A stretch of DNA of 64,000 nucleotides, taken from contig PYVY01000018.1 of assembly GCA_003056425.1 (NCBI GenBank), positions 1-64,000 of the forward strand, given 5' to 3'. The translations under genes were made by a program, and so were the position numbers. The notes beneath the pieces were generated by a model, which had not been told where the DNA came from, did no database searches, and worked only from the letters and a program-made list of their open reading frames with translations. Below, piece after piece: positions 17,226-25,460 of the stretch (within the stretch, counting starts at the first letter, position 1; every line of letters starts with the position of its first letter). Source of the stretch: Alteromonas indica (GTDB taxonomy: Bacteria > Pseudomonadota > Gammaproteobacteria > Enterobacterales > Alteromonadaceae).

Positions 17226-18794
17226 ATGACCGAATCGGGTGCACACCCATACGACACCACGCTACTGGCCATGTTTAACGATGCCACCCAGCGCTACCGA
17301 GACCGTGTTTGTTATGTACAGGGCGACGACAGCCTCACTTTCGGCCAGTTGGCTGAGCAGTCTGGACATTTTTGTGCGTATCTTCAAAGCGAGGGGATCA
17401 AAAAAGGCGATAGGGTTGCGCTAATGTGCCCGAATACATTGTCTTTTATGGTGTGTATGTGGGGAATATTACGTACCGGGGCGGTGCAGGTAAATACGAA
17501 TCCCAATTATACCGCTCGCGAACTCACACATCAGCTAAGTGATGCCAGCGTGTCGTTACTGGTATTTGATGAAAGCGCCGCAGACACAGTCGGCCAGGCG
17601 CTGCAAACGGTCGAACATTGCCAATTGGTATGCATCACCGGCCAAGCCACTCTTGCCAGTATCTGCGATAAGATTGGCCAGCCAGCGGTAAGTTTATCGC
17701 AAACGCTAAGCCAGGGTAGCAATAGCAGCCTGGTACCGGTTTCTGTTACAGCTGAAGATCCGGTGTTCCTGCAATATACCGGCGGGACTACCGGGTTTTC
17801 CAAAGGTGCGGTGTTATTGCACCGCAACATCGTGGCGAATATAGACCAAAGCAGTGAACGCTTGGGGCGTCAGTTAGGCCAGCGCGATAATGTGATCATT
17901 ACAGTACTGCCCGCCTACCATATTTTTGCCTTAACCGTGAATGTCATGATGTTCTTCTCGCTGGGTGGAAAAAACGTGCTGATAACCAATCCTAAAGATG
18001 CCCCGCATATCGTCCAGCAGTGGCAACGGCATGAGGTTACGGCAATTACCGGGGTTAATACTCTGTTTAATGCATTAATAAACTTCGAGCCGTTCCGCGC
18101 CTTGTCGTTTGACTCGCTTAATCTGGCTATCGGGGGCGGAACCGCCGTGTTGTCTTCCACCGCTAAAAACTGGCAAGTGCTGACCGGCGTCACTTTATTT
18201 GAAGGTTACGGTCTATCGGAAACCGCGCCGGTGGTTTCAATAAATTGTGGTGAGCCAAACGGTGGAATTGGTAAACCGGTAATTCATACTGTCTTTAAAC
18301 TGTTGGATGACTCAGATAATGAGGTAGCTGCTGGCGAACCCGGAGAAATTGCCGTGCGCGGCCCCCAGGTAATGCAAGGTTATTGGCAAAATGAAGAGGC
18401 CAACGCTCAGTGCTTCACTGACGAGGGCTTTTTCAAAACCGGCGATATTGGCACTAAAGACAGCAACGATAACTACCACATTGTGGATCGTAAAAAAGAT
18501 ATGATTCTGGTGTCAGGATTTAACGTGTATCCCAATGAGGTGGAAAATGCTGTTTGTCAGCATGATGGGGTGCTTGAGGCAGCCTGCGTTGGCGGGGCCG
18601 ATCCCCATCAGGGAGAACGTGTACGGGTGTTTGTGGTGCGTAAGGAAGAAAGTGTAACCAAAGAAGCTATTATTCAGGTTTGCCGGGAAAACCTGGCCGC
18701 CTATAAAGTACCTAAAGAAATTCACTTTGTAGACGAACTGCCAAAGTCCGGGGTGGGTAAAATTTTGCGGCGCAAGTTAAAAGACAACACCTAA
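17226..18794 (+). CDS. Long-chain fatty acid--CoA ligase family protein
   Basis: This is a 522-residue ANL-superfamily acyl-CoA synthetase (FadD-like). Motifs: P-loop YTGGTTGFSKGAV (near 180), GYGLSETAPV (near 330), the hinge DRKKDMILVSGFNVYPNEVE (near 425-445) and the catalytic Lys in PKSGVGKILRRKL near the C-terminus. It would activate medium- or long-chain fatty acids as acyl-AMP then acyl-CoA at the inner membrane. AAAGGAG lies shortly before the ATG, and an intrinsic terminator follows the stop. It is a single-gene unit. It is slightly shorter than E. coli FadD (561), so the substrate range is uncertain. Confidence 0.88.
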   Translation: MTESGAHPYDTTLLAMFNDATQRYRDRVCYVQGDDSLTFGQLAEQSGHFCAYLQSEGIKKGDRVALMCPNTLSFMVCMWGILRTGAVQVNTNPNYTARELTHQLSDASVSLLVFDESAADTVGQALQTVEHCQLVCITGQATLASICDKIGQPAVSLSQTLSQGSNSSLVPVSVTAEDPVFLQYTGGTTGFSKGAVLLHRNIVANIDQSSERLGRQLGQRDNVIITVLPAYHIFALTVNVMMFFSLGGKNVLITNPKDAPHIVQQWQRHEVTAITGVNTLFNALINFEPFRALSFDSLNLAIGGGTAVLSSTAKNWQVLTGVTLFEGYGLSETAPVVSINCGEPNGGIGKPVIHTVFKLLDDSDNEVAAGEPGEIAVRGPQVMQGYWQNEEANAQCFTDEGFFKTGDIGTKDSNDNYHIVDRKKDMILVSGFNVYPNEVENAVCQHDGVLEAACVGGADPHQGERVRVFVVRKEESVTKEAIIQVCRENLAAYKVPKEIHFVDELPKSGVGKILRRKLKDNT

Positions 18795-18803
18795 AAAATT
18801 ATA

Positions 18804-18833
18804 AAACCCGCGGCCAGTATCGCGGGTTTTTTC
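18804..18833 (+). terminator. Intrinsic terminator after the acyl-CoA ligase
   Basis: AAACCCGCG (18804-18812) pairs with CGCGGGTTT (18821-18829), followed by further T residues. Confidence 0.85.
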
Positions 18834-18957
18834 TATGTCATAGGTCTATTTTTTTGGTGTTCCGACCACTCCCGATTTCGCAGAAAAAAACGTACTCACA
18901 GGCGGTTATACGGTATATTGAAATGTTACAAAATTTTAATAAAAATAAGAGGCGACC

Positions 18958-19404
18958 ATGTACAAACAGTTAATTTCAACACTGTTTTTGTTATCCGGCA
19001 TCAATCCAGTGCTGGCTAATGAATGTGAAAGCACAATCGATAGCACTGATCGTATGCTGTTTGATAAAAGCGCTATGTCTATACCGTCAAGCTGCAAAAC
19101 CTTTACTGTCACACTTACCCATAGCGGTAAAATGGGCAAAGACATTATGGGCCACAACTGGGTACTGAGTGAAAAGAACCAGGCGCAGGCTGTCGCCACC
19201 GACGGCATGACCGCAGGCATAGACAACGACTATTTAAAACCGGACGACAGCCGGATATTAGCCGCGACTAAACTTATCGGAGGTGGTATGAAGACCTCGG
19301 TAACCGTAGAGGTGGCTAAACTATCCAGCGATAAGGAATACACTTTCTTCTGCTCGTTTCCTGGTCATATTAGCATGATGAAAGGAACGCTAAGCGTAGG
19401 ATGA
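18958..19404 (+). CDS. azu: Azurin (type 1 blue copper protein), copy 1
   Basis: This is a 148-residue periplasmic electron carrier. The signal peptide ends at NPVLA near residue 20, and the mature chain starts NECESTIDSTDRML. Copper ligands are visible: His in MGHNWVL, and the C-x4-H-x3-M set in FFCSFPGHISMMKG. The two N-terminal cysteines expected for the structural disulfide are present. Length matches azurins. The gene stands alone with AGAGG before the ATG. A paralogue lies at 33284-33742 on the other side of the alginate cluster. Confidence 0.93.
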   Translation: MYKQLISTLFLLSGINPVLANECESTIDSTDRMLFDKSAMSIPSSCKTFTVTLTHSGKMGKDIMGHNWVLSEKNQAQAVATDGMTAGIDNDYLKPDDSRILAATKLIGGGMKTSVTVEVAKLSSDKEYTFFCSFPGHISMMKGTLSVG

Positions 19405-19874
19405 ACGCAACATACTAACCGTTAGGCCAGCTATCTATCGCTGGCCTGCATTAACCAGTATTCTACCCTTTATAAACGCTACCCTTTTTTAGCCTTCTCT
19501 TAGTCTTTTCTTAGCCGCCCCCTTCCACAAGAAGCGTTCCCCAATAAACCCATCCTGGGCCATAGTCAAACAATTGGTCATCCATTTTGCGATTATTATT
19601 ATACTTTTGGTCAATACGTTTTATCTCGTTCTAGTGCGGATAGCATAGCTTATTACAAAAATGTATAAATAATGTAACTCGGATTAATAAACTTCCGATA
19701 TACGCTAAGTTACTAAAAATTATAGAGAATATTTCATTTGTTATACCAATTTAAATTTATTGGTAATGTATTAAATATTTATTTGGTCAAATTTATTCGT
19801 TGACTCTGGTCTGGATAGTTGCTTACATAAAACTTACAAGATCTTTACTTAAGCTTGTGATTTGGAAAGGGACT
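19405..19874 (+). promoter_or_regulatory. AT-rich control region of the alginate TonB receptor
   Basis: This 470-bp gap has no gene. Near the left end AGGCCAGC/GCTGGCCT (19424-19447) is a hairpin without a T-run. The right part is very AT-rich and holds an inverted pair ACCAAT (19745-19750) and ATTGGT (19759-19764), with TTTGGTCAAA at about 19782-19791. These resemble half-sites of UxuR/ExuR-type GntR regulators (ATTGGTATACCAAT). Confidence 0.45.
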
Positions 19875-22800
19875 ATGAAAACACAAATAAAACAAAATAA
19901 ACTCTACAAAGCGATTAAACTTGCCTATTGGAAGCCTGTATTGGCTTCTACGTTTTGCACTACCACAGTGCTGGCCAGCGGGGCGGTTTACGCGCAACAG
20001 CAAAATGAGTCAACGCAGGCCAATCAAGACACTACAGAAATTATTGAAGTAAAAGGCATTAGAAGTACGATTCAGGATTCGATCGACATTAAACGCGAAT
20101 CTACCACTATTGTGGATGGTATTTCAGCCAGCGATATTGGTGATCTTCCCGCGCTGTCTATTGGTGAGGCACTTGAAACCCTTACGGGTGCGTCGTCGCA
20201 TAGGGAACAGGGCGGTGCCACCGAAATATCTATTCGTGGTCTGGGACCCTATTTAGGCAGTACCGTATTTAACGGCCGTGAAGCCTCTAATGGTAGCGGA
20301 GATCGCTCGGTTAACTTTTCCCAATTTCCTTCTGAATTATTCAACAAAATTGCGATTTATAAAACGCAGGAAGCCAGCCTGATTGAGGGTGGTGTGTCGG
20401 GTCAGATAGCCTTGGAAACGGTTAAACCATTAGACTATGGCAAGCGCAGTTTTCAGTTTGAATATAAAGCTAATTGGAATCCGGATAACTCAGACTTAGA
20501 AGATCCAGAGCGCGATTTAGGCTCTCGTATTACGGCCAGTTTTATTGACCAGTATGAATCTGCTAAGTTTGGGGAAATCGGCATTTCAGTCGGAGCTCAG
20601 AAAAATCTGGCCACCAATCCTGAGCAAGAAGCCCGAACCACCAGCGGTTGGCGCGACTGCCGCTTTGACCCGGCATCTGAAGAGGGAATCTACAGTACTG
20701 GCACTTGTGACTCAGGCGCGGGCGACCTGGCACTGGAAGTCGATCCGGCTACCGGCGTAGCACCCGATGCTAATACGCCTTATGTATTTGTGCCCAGCTC
20801 GTATTCGTACCGTCAGAATATTACAGATGATGACCGTGAGTCACTGTTTGGCGCGGTGCAGTGGCGGCCCAATGATAAACTGGAAATCAATATTGATGGC
20901 GAGTACTCCGACCGGGTGTTCACCGAAGTACGAAATGATTTAGTCTTTGCTGAAAGCCGTCGGATTGATGCCCCCAATGTCGCCGCTGAAGACCATATTG
21001 CCGGTGATCTGGTGGTAACTGAGGGCGGAGCATTGCGTAGCTTTACCAACGAGCAACGGATTGAAACGCACAGTCATTACCAAGAAAGGCTGGAGGAATA
21101 CACCGGCGGCGGCATCAACATTAAATACAATGTAAGTGATGTACTGCGCGTATCGGCCGACTTTTCTACGTCTAAAACGGAACGTCGAGAGAACATCATT
21201 CAAACCCGTTTGCAATCAGAGCCTATTGATATTTATGGCAATGAGGTACTAGGCGCTGACGATGATGGCAGAGTAGAAACCCGCACGGATATTATGCAAA
21301 ACGGTGCGCTGATACCTACTTTCACTGTACAGAACTTTGACGTAACTAACGCTGACTTATTTGCAGATGCAGCGCGCACCCGGGTAGATTTAAACCAGTT
21401 TAGAAATAACAAAATTGACGCCTTTAGAAGCGATTTTGACTACATTCCCGACATTGATTTCTTACGAAGCATAAAAGGGGGGTTGCGCTATTCACAACTG
21501 GAATATGAAAGTGTGCCGCGGGTAAGAGATGAATTTACTTTTGATGATGAAGCCATCGCTGGTGCCAGTGAAGCATGCCGTAACAGCAGTTTCCCTGAAT
21601 CAGGCTTTTTATCGGCAGTTTCCGGTGGCCAGCCACTAATTACCAACGTGGATGAAAGCGGCAATGTCATTGAGCAGGGTACCGGTAATGCCTATGCCAC
21701 GTTTGACCCGCTTTGTCTTGCCAGTAACCTGCTTGGCGATGAGCCTTCAGTACCTGCCCCGCGCGATACTATAGAAAATGTAGAGGTTGAAGAAGATACG
21801 TTTGCTGTGTATTTACAGGCTGACTACGACACCTTTATTTCAGGCTATGGCGTTAGAGGTAATTTCGGGGTGCGTTATGTGCAGACTGAAGTTAACTCGG
21901 CAGGCTTACGTGGTGCGCTGACCGCTGTGTATGATGATGAAGGCGGGTTAAGCGATATTGTGGAAGACGGCAGCGAACTGACCCGGATTGAAGGCGGAAG
22001 CGACTACAGCGAGTTTTTACCCAGCTTTAACCTGGTTGTCGATTTAACCGAAGAAGTTATTGTGCGTGGTGCTCTATACCGTGCGTTATCCAGACCGAGC
22101 CCGTCGGATTTGGGCTATGGACGTAGCTTTTCTGGGTTAAGCTCTGATAGCGCAAACGACTCGTTAAATGATGCAGTAGGCTTGGCAGTGGCCAACGGTA
22201 ACCCATCGTTAGAGCCGCTGTTATCGTGGAATGCGGATACCGCCGTTGAATGGTACGCCAATGACGATACTATTTTGGCTTTGGGGCTTTATTACAAAAG
22301 CTTTGAAGGTGGTTTTGAAAATACCTCTGCGGTGGAAACTTTTACCGTTGACGGGCAGGACATCGATACCATCGTTACTACGCAGCAAAAAGATGATGAC
22401 ACCAGTACTATCTATGGCGTAGAAATTACCGCCTCTCATTCACTTAGCTATTTAGATAGCTGGCTACGTGGCTTCGGTGCCAAGATTAGCTACAACTATT
22501 CAGATTCAGACTTTGAGTTTGAAGATGCCCAGTTCGGAGCTTCATCTGTTTACGACGGCGACACGGAAGTGGAACGCGTCGGTATTGTGCCACCGGCAAA
22601 CCTATTCGGTTTCTCCAAACATGCCCTATCTACACAGGTGTATTACGAGATGGGTGGATTTAGTGCTGCGCTGAACTACAAGTACCGTAGCGAGTATTTC
22701 CAGCAATTTATATCAACCCCCGGCAACTTGCGTTATGTAGGGGATACCGGCGTATTTGAAGCGCGTATGTCATACCGTATTAACGAGCACTTAAAAGTGT

Positions 22801-22922
22801 CTGTGGAAGCAATCAACCTGTTTGATGAGCCACGTCGTCAATACAATCCTCAAATGGAGAATTTCTCTGAGGTGAATGTCTACGGGCCGCGGATGTTTGC
22901 TGGCATACAGTATCGCTATTAA
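19875..22922 (+). CDS. TonB-dependent receptor, alginate oligosaccharide uptake (inferred)
   Basis: This is a 1015-residue outer-membrane receptor. I chose the ATG at 19875 (MKTQIKQNKLYK) because AAAGG precedes it and it opens a long signal peptide ending near SGAVYA. The upstream frame from 19800 is unlikely. The TonB box region is EIIEVKGIRS. The plug domain follows (VDGISASDIGDLPALSIGEALETL, RGLGPYLGSTVFNGREASN), then the 22-strand barrel ending in the aromatic FAGIQYRY. The closest type is the proteobacterial TonB-dependent receptor set linked with alginate and other glycans. The neighbouring reductase and lyases indicate alginate oligomers as cargo. It is a single transcript unit with a strong hairpin after it. 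Confidence 0.88.
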   Translation: MKTQIKQNKLYKAIKLAYWKPVLASTFCTTTVLASGAVYAQQQNESTQANQDTTEIIEVKGIRSTIQDSIDIKRESTTIVDGISASDIGDLPALSIGEALETLTGASSHREQGGATEISIRGLGPYLGSTVFNGREASNGSGDRSVNFSQFPSELFNKIAIYKTQEASLIEGGVSGQIALETVKPLDYGKRSFQFEYKANWNPDNSDLEDPERDLGSRITASFIDQYESAKFGEIGISVGAQKNLATNPEQEARTTSGWRDCRFDPASEEGIYSTGTCDSGAGDLALEVDPATGVAPDANTPYVFVPSSYSYRQNITDDDRESLFGAVQWRPNDKLEINIDGEYSDRVFTEVRNDLVFAESRRIDAPNVAAEDHIAGDLVVTEGGALRSFTNEQRIETHSHYQERLEEYTGGGINIKYNVSDVLRVSADFSTSKTERRENIIQTRLQSEPIDIYGNEVLGADDDGRVETRTDIMQNGALIPTFTVQNFDVTNADLFADAARTRVDLNQFRNNKIDAFRSDFDYIPDIDFLRSIKGGLRYSQLEYESVPRVRDEFTFDDEAIAGASEACRNSSFPESGFLSAVSGGQPLITNVDESGNVIEQGTGNAYATFDPLCLASNLLGDEPSVPAPRDTIENVEVEEDTFAVYLQADYDTFISGYGVRGNFGVRYVQTEVNSAGLRGALTAVYDDEGGLSDIVEDGSELTRIEGGSDYSEFLPSFNLVVDLTEEVIVRGALYRALSRPSPSDLGYGRSFSGLSSDSANDSLNDAVGLAVANGNPSLEPLLSWNADTAVEWYANDDTILALGLYYKSFEGGFENTSAVETFTVDGQDIDTIVTTQQKDDDTSTIYGVEITASHSLSYLDSWLRGFGAKISYNYSDSDFEFEDAQFGASSVYDGDTEVERVGIVPPANLFGFSKHALSTQVYYEMGGFSAALNYKYRSEYFQQFISTPGNLRYVGDTGVFEARMSYRINEHLKVSVEAINLFDEPRRQYNPQMENFSEVNVYGPRMFAGIQYRY

Positions 22923-22933
22923 CCGCGATAAGT

Positions 22934-22961
22934 ATACGCCCCGGTTGAAACCGGGGCGTAT
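22934..22961 (+). terminator. Strong hairpin after the TonB receptor
   Basis: ATACGCCCCGGTT (22934-22946) pairs perfectly with AACCGGGGCGTAT (22949-22961). No T-run follows, so it may be a terminator, an attenuator or a 3'-end stabiliser allowing less expression of the SDR gene. Confidence 0.6.
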
Positions 22962-23034
22962 TGGTTATGTTTAACTTAAGCAGTCATGGTGGCTTATACA
23001 TGCTGCTCCATCATTTCATTACGGAGATCCCGCT

Positions 23035-23781
23035 ATGATTTTACAAGACCGGGTCATTATTGTTGCCGGCGGTGGACGTGATATTGGCGCCGCCTGTGCT
23101 TATGACATTGCTAAAAAAGGCGCGAAAGTGTTAATTACCTACCACGCCAGCGCCGAAGGTGCGAATAAGGTAGTCGATAACATCAAACAAAGTGGCGGCC
23201 AGGCAGAAGCGATTCAAGCCGACCTGACCAACCCGCAACAGGTGGCCAGTTGCGTAGCACAAACACTGGAGCTGTTTAATAAAATAGATGGCTTGGTACA
23301 TGTCGCGGGTGGCTTGATTGCCAGAAAGAAAATTACTGAAATGAGCCTGGAGCATTGGCGTCACGTAATGGACGTTAATATGACCTCTCTGTTCTTAATG
23401 TCGCAAGCGGTAATCCCGCATCTTTCGAACAAAGGCAGTATTGTCACGTTTGCCTCGCAGGCGGGACGTGATGGCGGCGGCGGCGGGGCAGTTCCCTATG
23501 CTAGCTCTAAAGGCGCAATCATGACATTTACACGCGGGCTGGCAAAAGAGTTAGGCCCAGATATTCGGGTTAACAGCGTGTGTCCTGGCATGATCAGTAC
23601 CGGCTTTCACGATACCTTTACCCCCGATGAAGTCCGTAAAAATGTGGCCCAGGCCACGGTTTTAAAAAGGGAAGGCGAAGCCTCGGAAGTGGCCTCTCTG
23701 GTATCCTTTCTATTGAGCGATGAAGCCTCGTATATTACGGGTGCCAATATCGACATTAATGGCGGGCTGGTGTTCTCTTAA
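23035..23781 (+). CDS. SDR-family oxidoreductase, probable DEH reductase
   Basis: This is a 248-residue short-chain dehydrogenase. The Rossmann motif GGGRDIGAACA lies near residues 12-22. NxA-like VAGG is near 91, the catalytic Ser is in VTFASQAG and the Tyr/Lys pair in YASSKGA. In alginate clusters an SDR converts 4-deoxy-L-erythro-5-hexoseulose uronate (DEH) to 2-keto-3-deoxygluconate with NAD(P)H. A KDG kinase and a KDPG aldolase in this window complete that route, and no other DEH reductase is present. Assignment is from context; other sugar or acyl substrates are possible. GGAG lies upstream of the ATG. Confidence 0.82.
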   Translation: MILQDRVIIVAGGGRDIGAACAYDIAKKGAKVLITYHASAEGANKVVDNIKQSGGQAEAIQADLTNPQQVASCVAQTLELFNKIDGLVHVAGGLIARKKITEMSLEHWRHVMDVNMTSLFLMSQAVIPHLSNKGSIVTFASQAGRDGGGGGAVPYASSKGAIMTFTRGLAKELGPDIRVNSVCPGMISTGFHDTFTPDEVRKNVAQATVLKREGEASEVASLVSFLLSDEASYITGANIDINGGLVFS

Positions 23782-23841
23782 CATCGGCTCAACAACAGGC
23801 AGTGTGTAATGCAGGTGTCCCCTGCAATTTCGTGTGAAGTA

Positions 23842-23871
23842 AGCCCTTCTATTTCAGAAGGGCTTTTTTAT
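23842..23871 (+). terminator. Intrinsic terminator after the SDR gene
   Basis: AGCCCTTCT (23842-23850) pairs with AGAAGGGCT (23856-23864), followed by a run of T. Confidence 0.85.
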
Positions 23872-23911
23872 ACTCGCTGCATAATTGGTAATATTATTAA
23901 TGTGAAATTGG

Positions 23912-24235
23912 TTGACAAATTGTCGCCCAATTATTAAATTGGCTATACAGTTACAGCATGCTCACTGACTTATTGACACTGATACTGACTTTGCTTTGAG
24001 CTGGAATGCTAACAGGCTATGGCCGTCATTGGCCGTCATTGGCTGTAATTTCCTGTTATGTCGCGCACATTACGCGCAAATGAAAAAGCGGCTATATGTA
24101 TTTTAGCGATAATTAGGTTATGCGCAGTGACGCACAGGTAGCAAGCGATACCCACTAGATAATAGCGAAATTAAAAAATAGTACTCATAGAAGTACCCTA
24201 CGTAAGCAACGGGCTTCCTACAGGAAGCCCGTTTT
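23912..24235 (+). ncRNA. Candidate small RNA between alginate genes
   Basis: TTGACA (23912-23917) and TAAATT (23935-23940) are 17 bases apart and look like a sigma-70 promoter. A strong stand-alone terminator, ACGGGCTTCC-TACA-GGAAGCCCGT (24209-24232) plus TTTTA, ends about 290 bases later with no open frame between. ATTGGT boxes overlap the promoter (23884, 23907), so it may be part of the alginate regulon. A tandem GGCCGTCATT repeat lies inside. The alternative is a leftover promoter and terminator of a lost gene. Confidence 0.35.
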
Positions 24236-24236
24236 A
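24209..24236 (+). terminator. Intrinsic terminator without an assigned gene
   Basis: A ten-pair stem ACGGGCTTCC/GGAAGCCCGT with a TACA loop is followed by TTTA. No gene on the + strand ends just upstream. On the minus strand it lies about 170 bases beyond the GntR gene stop and could also serve that gene. Confidence 0.75.
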
Positions 24237-24407
24237 TTTCTACATCGCTATTGTATTGAATATGCTTAAATGCAGCAGGGAGTGGAGTCTGAGACGTTTA
24301 TTGCGGCGCCGGTGATGCACTATGCCTGTTCTAAACCCCATACTACGCTTATACCCGCCTTGTTATTATTTACAGCCAGATAAACAGGTACACCTGTTCT
24401 TATCGTA

Positions 24408-25136
24408 TTACCGTAAGTGTGAAATAGAATACAAGCCGCGGGTTTCATCCGTCTTCCGTTTAATCTCTTCCAGCGCTTTAGCTTCGCTAGCGTCAAATAA
24501 AGCATTGATGAGACGATTAAAATGATTATGCATAGCTTTGCGAGCGGCCGCTGAATCGTGGCTGGCGATGGCATCGTAAATCTGGGTGTGCTCTACCATA
24601 CGCTGTTCGCTGCTTTGCGAGCATACGCCGTCATAAGAGTTCACAATTTGCGGCACATTGCGCCGTAGATTCCATAAATTTTCAACGCTATTAAGTAGCG
24701 CATTATTACGCGTAGCATTTGCAATAATCTCGTGAAACCGCTGATCAGCGGCATCTGCCAGTTTCGGGTTTTTCATCTCAACCAGGGTTTGATGTAGCGC
24801 TTTAAGTTCGCCATCCTGAATAGTTGTGGCCGCCAGCGCGGCCGCTTCACCTTCGATTAACGCCCGGGCCTGGGTTAACTCAAACGCACTGATTGGTTTG
24901 CTTAAGTGGTCAGGTTTTTTCTGTTTGAGCACATACACGCCGGAGCCGGTTTTAACTTCCACCCGCTCTCGCACTTCCAGCGCAATAATCGCTTCACGAA
25001 CTGTGGGACGACTGACGTTATTGGTCTCGGCCAATTCCCGCTCAGGGGGTAAACGACTGCCAACGGGGTACACGCCAGCATCAATCATTGCTTCTAAATT
25101 ATCTACGATGGACCAGAAAAGCCGACGCGCTTTCAT
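24408..25136 (-). CDS. GntR/FadR-family regulator of alginate use
   Basis: This 242-residue repressor has an N-terminal winged helix (VGSRLPPERELAETNNVSRPTVREAIIALE, residues 26-55) and a C-terminal FCD helical domain that would bind an acidic sugar such as KDG. It is divergent from the lyase operon with about 320 bases between. Repeated ATTGGT half-sites lie in this gap, before the TonB receptor and after the reductase gene. UxuR/ExuR regulators of the same subfamily use ATTGGTATACCAAT, which supports these boxes as its operators. This is inferred, not shown. Confidence 0.85.
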   Translation of the reverse strand: MKARRLFWSIVDNLEAMIDAGVYPVGSRLPPERELAETNNVSRPTVREAIIALEVRERVEVKTGSGVYVLKQKKPDHLSKPISAFELTQARALIEGEAAALAATTIQDGELKALHQTLVEMKNPKLADAADQRFHEIIANATRNNALLNSVENLWNLRRNVPQIVNSYDGVCSQSSEQRMVEHTQIYDAIASHDSAAARKAMHNHFNRLINALFDASEAKALEEIKRKTDETRGLYSISHLR

Positions 25137-25256
25137 GCTAAATACCTATCTTAAAAACCGGTGGTCATAACCATTCTCTACAATTGTAGCCCGAAACCTT
25201 TTACCAGCGCAAAGCGCGGTCAGGCAAGGGTTCTAATAGCTAAGCCCATGCGATAA

Positions 25257-25334
25257 ACCAAATTGGTAATACAGATATAGCACATATTGTAAAATAAGTT
25301 AAAGAAATTGGTTGTATTGTTGAATTTCATTGGT
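25257..25334 (+). promoter_or_regulatory. Candidate GntR operators before the alginate lyase operon
   Basis: ACCAAATTGGT (25257-25267) is an inverted pair of half-sites. ATTGGT recurs near 25307 and 25329. The same half-site occurs near 19759, 23884 and 23907, always in intergenic DNA of the alginate cluster. Confidence 0.5.
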
Positions 25335-25460
25335 TAGATTTGTATGTAGAGAATGTAACACACATGTTATTTATTCGGGTAGGTGCTGATGGCAATTTCC
25401 ACCACCTACCGCATTTGAATTTGCATCATTCGGTGCGCAAGGGTTTCAGGGAGACATTTT

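Noticed and set aside
19800..19874. Extended N-terminus of the alginate TonB receptor
   Set aside because: The in-frame upstream start has no ribosome site. The ATG at 19875 has one and directly starts the signal peptide.
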